Of a stretch of DNA of 64,000 nucleotides, positions 61,216-64,000 are shown piece after piece. Source of the DNA: an uncultured Eubacterium sp. Its GTDB lineage: Bacteria; Bacillota; Clostridia; Lachnospirales; Lachnospiraceae. A program made the position numbers and the translations under genes. The first letter of the stretch is position 1; the number at the start of each line of letters is the position of its first letter. Under the pieces are notes generated by a model. It did not search any database. It was given only the letters and a program-made list of their open reading frames with translations, and was not told the DNA's origin. The stretch lies in contig CAMEWO010000007.1 of NCBI GenBank assembly GCA_945946665.1, positions 16,123-80,122 on the forward strand, in the 5' to 3' direction.

Positions 61216-61984
61216 CTTCTATCACCCCATTTTTCATATTGTAAATATTCTCTGGTATCACAAGCTTCCATTCATCAACATATCGTCCACCCGACATATC
61301 CTTCGTCAGGTAACGCTTACTCTTTCCAATCTGACTCTTACATGTTTCAAAGAATTCATCTGAAAGCCCCATCTTCTCCTTATGCTCAGAAAGAAGAAAT
61401 CCCATCTTTTGGTATAGAAACTGATTCGATAATAGGTCTAAATATTTCAAGACTCTTTTCTCCTGCATTCGCTTCATACTTCCAATATCCTGTATCACTT
61501 CTTCTATTCCAGCTATTTTATCCATATCCTTTACGCAGTCTACCAAAGTTCGTTCCCGATTTGTGATACGTATTCCACCGCTTAGTGCAGGCGTTTCCAC
61601 GCCCTCCATATCCTTTGACGCCACATATCGATACGTATATCCATCAAATTCAAACTCTCGAAAGCTGGTTTCTGATGCAACATAGACATCGTAATATACC
61701 TGATCGGTTATCCCATAATATTCCATAGCGGTATGGTGAGACACATAAGAAGTTGGCGTAATCTTGCTTGCTATCTGAAATCGATTAGCAACCGGCGCCC
61801 CTGTCTCTCCACTGATGCAGGTATACATATTGTTACGGATTTTCGCCACCATTCCCTCCTTCATCAATCGCTTGATTGCAGAGCGAGCGCTGTCCATATT
61901 GTCATAATATTTATTTACATCTTCCACAGTAAATACTGGAGTTTTCAATAGTTCAAAATACAAATTCAAAATCAACACCTCCAT
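61202..61984 (-). CDS. AbiEi-type antitoxin / HTH protein
   Basis: A 260-residue protein. The N-terminal winged helix (VEDVNKYYDNMDSARSAIKR LMKEG) and the following ASKITPTSYVSHHTAMEYYG and NRERTLVDCVKDMD fit AbiEi-type antitoxins, which repress their operon and block the AbiEii nucleotidyltransferase. Start: the ATG at 61984 contains GGAGG itself, and a TTG at 61969 is spaced eight bases from it, so the real start may be the TTG. It overlaps the broken toxin gene by 14 bases. Confidence 0.85.
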   Translation of the reverse strand: MEVLILNLYFELLKTPVFTVEDVNKYYDNMDSARSAIKRLMKEGMVAKIRNNMYTCISGETGAPVANRFQIASKITPTSYVSHHTAMEYYGITDQVYYDVYVASETSFREFEFDGYTYRYVASKDMEGVETPALSGGIRITNRERTLVDCVKDMDKIAGIEEVIQDIGSMKRMQEKRVLKYLDLLSNQFLYQKMGFLLSEHKEKMGLSDEFFETCKSQIGKSKRYLTKDMSGGRYVDEWKLVIPENIYNMKNGVIEDATI

Positions 61985-62182
61985 GTTTTATAAATCAACT
62001 TGGGTTATATGTAAACTAATTTGTCACTTTTATAAACCTAATATAATACCAGTTTCCAACAAAATCAAGTTTAATTTTATTTCAAAATGGTTTATACAGC
62101 TGTTGATTTGTCGCATTTTTAAACTTTTTCAGTGGTTGATGCAGAATTTGCACCAACCACACATGGTATTCTCGTTGCTCGA

Positions 62183-62422
62183 TTACCCAGCAAACTGTGG
62201 CATATCATGATTTACCTCAGCCCTATAATAACTGCTTATGGTACTTCCTGCATTGAACAAGCTGGCAAGTAAATTACTTTTTATATTCCGCACCTTAGTA
62301 GTATTCTTCCCAAGGCAATTAATTACATACTCCACATGAGAATAATTAAGCTTCAGGAATTTGCTTTTCACAAGATTCTTTGGATACATCTTAGCAATAA
62401 AATAATTTAATCCACATTCCAA
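62183..62422 (-). pseudogene. Plasmid/ICE replication initiator (RepA-like), C-terminal fragment
   Basis: The frame contains VKSKFLKLNYSHVEYVINC and NTTKVRNIKSNLLASLFNAG, then YYRAEVNHDM, which matches the C-terminal end of replication initiator proteins common on Clostridia mobile elements. The N-terminal DNA-binding part is missing. It overlaps the end of the NrdG-like gene, and no ribosome site precedes it. It is evidence for a former integrated plasmid or ICE. Confidence 0.7.
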
Positions 62423-62889
62423 AACTGATATGTAATATCCTCATAACTACCATTATTCATCCGCTTCCACATATGCTGATTAGTTGTTCTTTCACATAAT
62501 GCTCCTTTATCTTTCTGATAACTACCAATTTTCACATAATCAAAAACTTTCATCCATTCTTCAATTTCAACATCACGTCCAGAATATAAACAACATGTAT
62601 ATCCCCTATTATGACTTTCCTGAACATATGCAAGCAACTCTCTTCTAACTATCTCCGACTGCTCACCCTCTCCCATAAAACACACACAGGTTGTGTACTC
62701 GTGATATAGGTCTAATATTTGTTCAAAATATTCCGACATCAGTTCTCCATAATCAGTTTGTTGTAACTCTGGATAATGACATTCTATGCATCTGTTCTGA
62801 CAGCCGGAAATATATATACAAAGTGCCACTTCACTAGGCACTTCCGTATGTGAAATACCAAACTCTGTATAATGCAACACTTTCCCCAC
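62407..62889 (-). CDS. NrdG-like radical SAM activating protein
   Basis: A 160-residue protein. The radical SAM cysteines lie in CQNRCIECHYPEL (CxxxCxxC, about residues 30-37) within IYISGCQNRC. Size and motif fit the activating enzyme of anaerobic ribonucleotide reductase (NrdG). No NrdD gene is adjacent, and the C-terminal half is divergent, so another glycyl-radical or unknown target is possible. The start at 62889 is a GTG; codons GTG and TTG a few positions in are alternatives. The gene may belong to the decayed mobile element. Confidence 0.75.
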   Translation of the reverse strand: MGKVLHYTEFGISHTEVPSEVALCIYISGCQNRCIECHYPELQQTDYGELMSEYFEQILDLYHEYTTCVCFMGEGEQSEIVRRELLAYVQESHNRGYTCCLYSGRDVEIEEWMKVFDYVKIGSYQKDKGALCERTTNQHMWKRMNNGSYEDITYQFWNVD

Positions 62890-62994
62890 TTCCTTCCAGC
62901 TTAATTTTAGGAACTCCCTATTTCTATGCTCTAATTATACACAAAAGTACAGTCCAATAATACGGACTTATATCATCCAAATCGCTCATTTTTC

Positions 62995-63318
62995 TTAATT
63001 CACACTCACTCCAGCCAATAATTTGACCTGCTCCATAGCCACTCTACGCAGTTCTACATTCTGCATTCCTTCAAGCAACATCGCTATCTGCATAACCTCC
63101 GGACTAAAACCACAAGATTCTCCCCCATCAAGATAAGATACTGTTGTTCCAAGCAATGGTGCCATCTCCTCTAAAATACCAACCTTCACATCATTTTTAC
63201 CAAGCTCATAAGATGATATTGTCGACTTCTTTGTACACATCATAGCCGCCAACTCTTCCTGTGTAATTCCCATTTTCACTCTACATTCTCTGATTCTCAT
63301 TCCTACTGTCTTTTCCAT
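62995..63318 (-). CDS. XRE-type HTH regulator
   Basis: A 107-residue protein with a clear Cro/C1 HTH in residues about 5-60 (RECRVKMGITQEELAAMMCT and TISSYELGKNDVKVG). The C-terminal 40 residues form helices that may dimerise. GGAGA lies upstream of the ATG. It is the upstream neighbour of the NrdG-like gene, with about 100 bases between them, and may be a regulator from the same element. Confidence 0.85.
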   Translation of the reverse strand: MEKTVGMRIRECRVKMGITQEELAAMMCTKKSTISSYELGKNDVKVGILEEMAPLLGTTVSYLDGGESCGFSPEVMQIAMLLEGMQNVELRRVAMEQVKLLAGVSVN

Positions 63319-63355
63319 TTTCTCTCCATTTCCGTTTTGTAGGCTCCTAATAGTT

Positions 63356-63629
63356 CTATGCTAAATTCAACTCGTTACAAACTCTTGACCTTCGGTGCCT
63401 CCCTTGAGGGTTCGTGGTTTCTTTGGCTCTCTTGTCCAAGACATCTGCCCAATACGGCGGTTCCTCCAAAAGTCTCATTTTATTCAGTTGTACATAAGTT
63501 ACGCTGTCTTTCCATTATCATCCTTGCTCATCACACCAATGTAAGATATAGAAGTCACCGCCAATCTTCTCTGCAAAGGTTCTTAAAAGTCCATCATAAC
63601 GAATGACACCTGCTCCGTTGTTAAAATTT
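63356..63629 (-). pseudogene. DUF5688-like remnant with in-frame stops
   Basis: In one frame the minus strand reads NGAGVIRYDGLLRTFAEKIG, GDFYILHW, then TGA TAA, then WKDSVTYVQLNKMRLLEEPP, YWADVLDKRAKETTNPQGRH and RRSRVCNELNLA. The first part resembles the start of the C-terminal domain of DUF5688 proteins; the second part is not recognised. Two adjacent stops separate them. It is a decayed gene, or the join of two. Confidence 0.45.
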
Positions 63630-63670
63630 GTTCTGCATAATAAAAATCTCCTTTTCTTGCTAAAATCCAT

Positions 63671-63697
63671 AAAAAAAGACAACCATTTCTGATTGTC
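63671..63697 (-). terminator. Terminator of the right-edge transcript
   Basis: GACAATC pairs with GGTTGTC around a short loop (minus strand) and is followed by seven T. It ends transcription from the gene at the right edge. Confidence 0.7.
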
Positions 63698-63711
63698 CTT
63701 CTACATAAATT

Positions 63712-63813
63712 CTATTTCACTCCGACATATTCCATATATGTTACCATATATTCTCCTGTTTCCGCCCTGTCCAGGCGGTTGGGTGCGATATTCATAGTTC
63801 TTATATAAATCAT
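63712..63813 (-). CDS. Small ORF coupled to the right-edge gene (33 aa)
   Basis: An ATG at 63813 overlaps the stop codon of the upstream gene (ATGA). The 33-residue product begins MIYIRTMNIAPNRLDRAETG and is followed by the terminator. The arrangement suggests translational coupling, but such a short frame may be chance. I recognise no family. Confidence 0.3.
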   Translation of the reverse strand: MIYIRTMNIAPNRLDRAETGEYMVTYMEYVGVK

Positions 63814-64000
63814 AGTAAATTCTTCTTCATTATTTTCTCTACATAATCAATCACACTTTTCCATTCTAGATCCCCTACATAAAAATTGCTCTTTTTAAAC
63901 TGCTCCCAAAGTTCTTCCATATGTAAATCATCAGATATCAAATGTAATGTAGCTTCAATATCATCCTTGCTAAAAATAGTTTTCCTCTTTTCACAGGTGG
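63810..64000 (-). CDS. C-terminal part of an unknown protein (runs off right edge)
   Basis: The frame enters from the right edge and gives 62 residues, including SKDDIEATLHLISDDLHME and FYVGDLEWKSVIDYVEKIM. It is acidic, helical and soluble. The start is outside the window. No family is recognised. Confidence 0.55.
   Translation of the reverse strand, partial: TCEKRKTIFSKDDIEATLHLISDDLHMEELWEQFKKSNFYVGDLEWKSVIDYVEKIMKKNLL

Noticed and set aside
63358..63606. Plus-strand frame of 82 codons
   Set aside because: The opposite strand carries a DUF5688-like remnant and the plus frame lacks a ribosome site.
1..64000. CRISPR array, rRNA or complete prophage
   Set aside because: No regularly spaced repeats, rRNA sequence or phage structural genes were seen.

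Overview
The window looks like the chromosome of a Gram-positive gut anaerobe of the Lachnospiraceae (Clostridia). The evidence is an AT-rich sequence with strong AGGAGG ribosome sites, a DUF6033 protein, a fructose PTS with a DeoR regulator, GH43 xylan/arabinan-type hydrolases, ferredoxin-dependent oxidoreductases and many c-di-GMP phosphodiesterases. I cannot name the species. No rRNA, tRNA or CRISPR array was found.

Layout. (1) 1-2784: a partial coiled-coil protein and a DUF6033 protein, then a cation/proton antiporter. (2) 2892-5121: a cupin protein and a divergent GH43 enzyme, with two TTGTACAA palindromes between them. (3) 5236-10824: one operon fruK-fruA-ptsH-ptsI-fruR behind a good sigma-70 promoter. 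Its HPr has His15 but lysine at position 46. (4) 11076-26273: a signalling block with a degenerate-GGDEF/EAL protein, an HD-GYP response regulator, a 1292-residue hybrid kinase, a chemoreceptor tail, and an operon of CHASE2 adenylate cyclase, TIM-barrel isomerase, GAF-HD-GYP, FecR-like protein and GT2 glycosyltransferase. (5) 26428-28258: a KilA-N/ORF6N/HTH islet. (6) 28525-36051: a membrane protein, a PepV-like dipeptidase, a PAS hybrid kinase and a second GH43. (7) 36440-44585: a promoter-headed operon encoding an acyl-CoA ligase, IorA, IorB, PaaK-type ligase, double-ACT protein, amidohydrolase and Na+/solute symporter, probably for aryl-pyruvate or aryl-acid metabolism. (8) 45048-64000: a gene-dense accessory or defence region almost entirely on the minus strand. 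It holds an uncharacterised 547-aa protein with an XRE partner, two DUF3990 (ADP-ribosyltransferase-like) modules, a DUF262/DUF1524 - methyltransferase - HNH triad, three DUF4143 ATPase loci, an AbiEi antitoxin with a broken toxin, and fragments of IS66, replication initiator and DUF5688 genes.

The most striking pattern is that several genes in the accessory stretches (ORF6N, polyphosphate kinase, ADP-ribosylglycohydrolase, AbiEii toxin, IS66, and probably an ArsC-like protein) keep their beginning or early part and their extreme end while the middle is gone. The best candidates for little-described systems are the two DUF3990 modules, the DUF262-methyltransferase-HNH triad, the 547-aa/XRE pair, and the hybrid kinase that appears to carry an internal dead kinase core.
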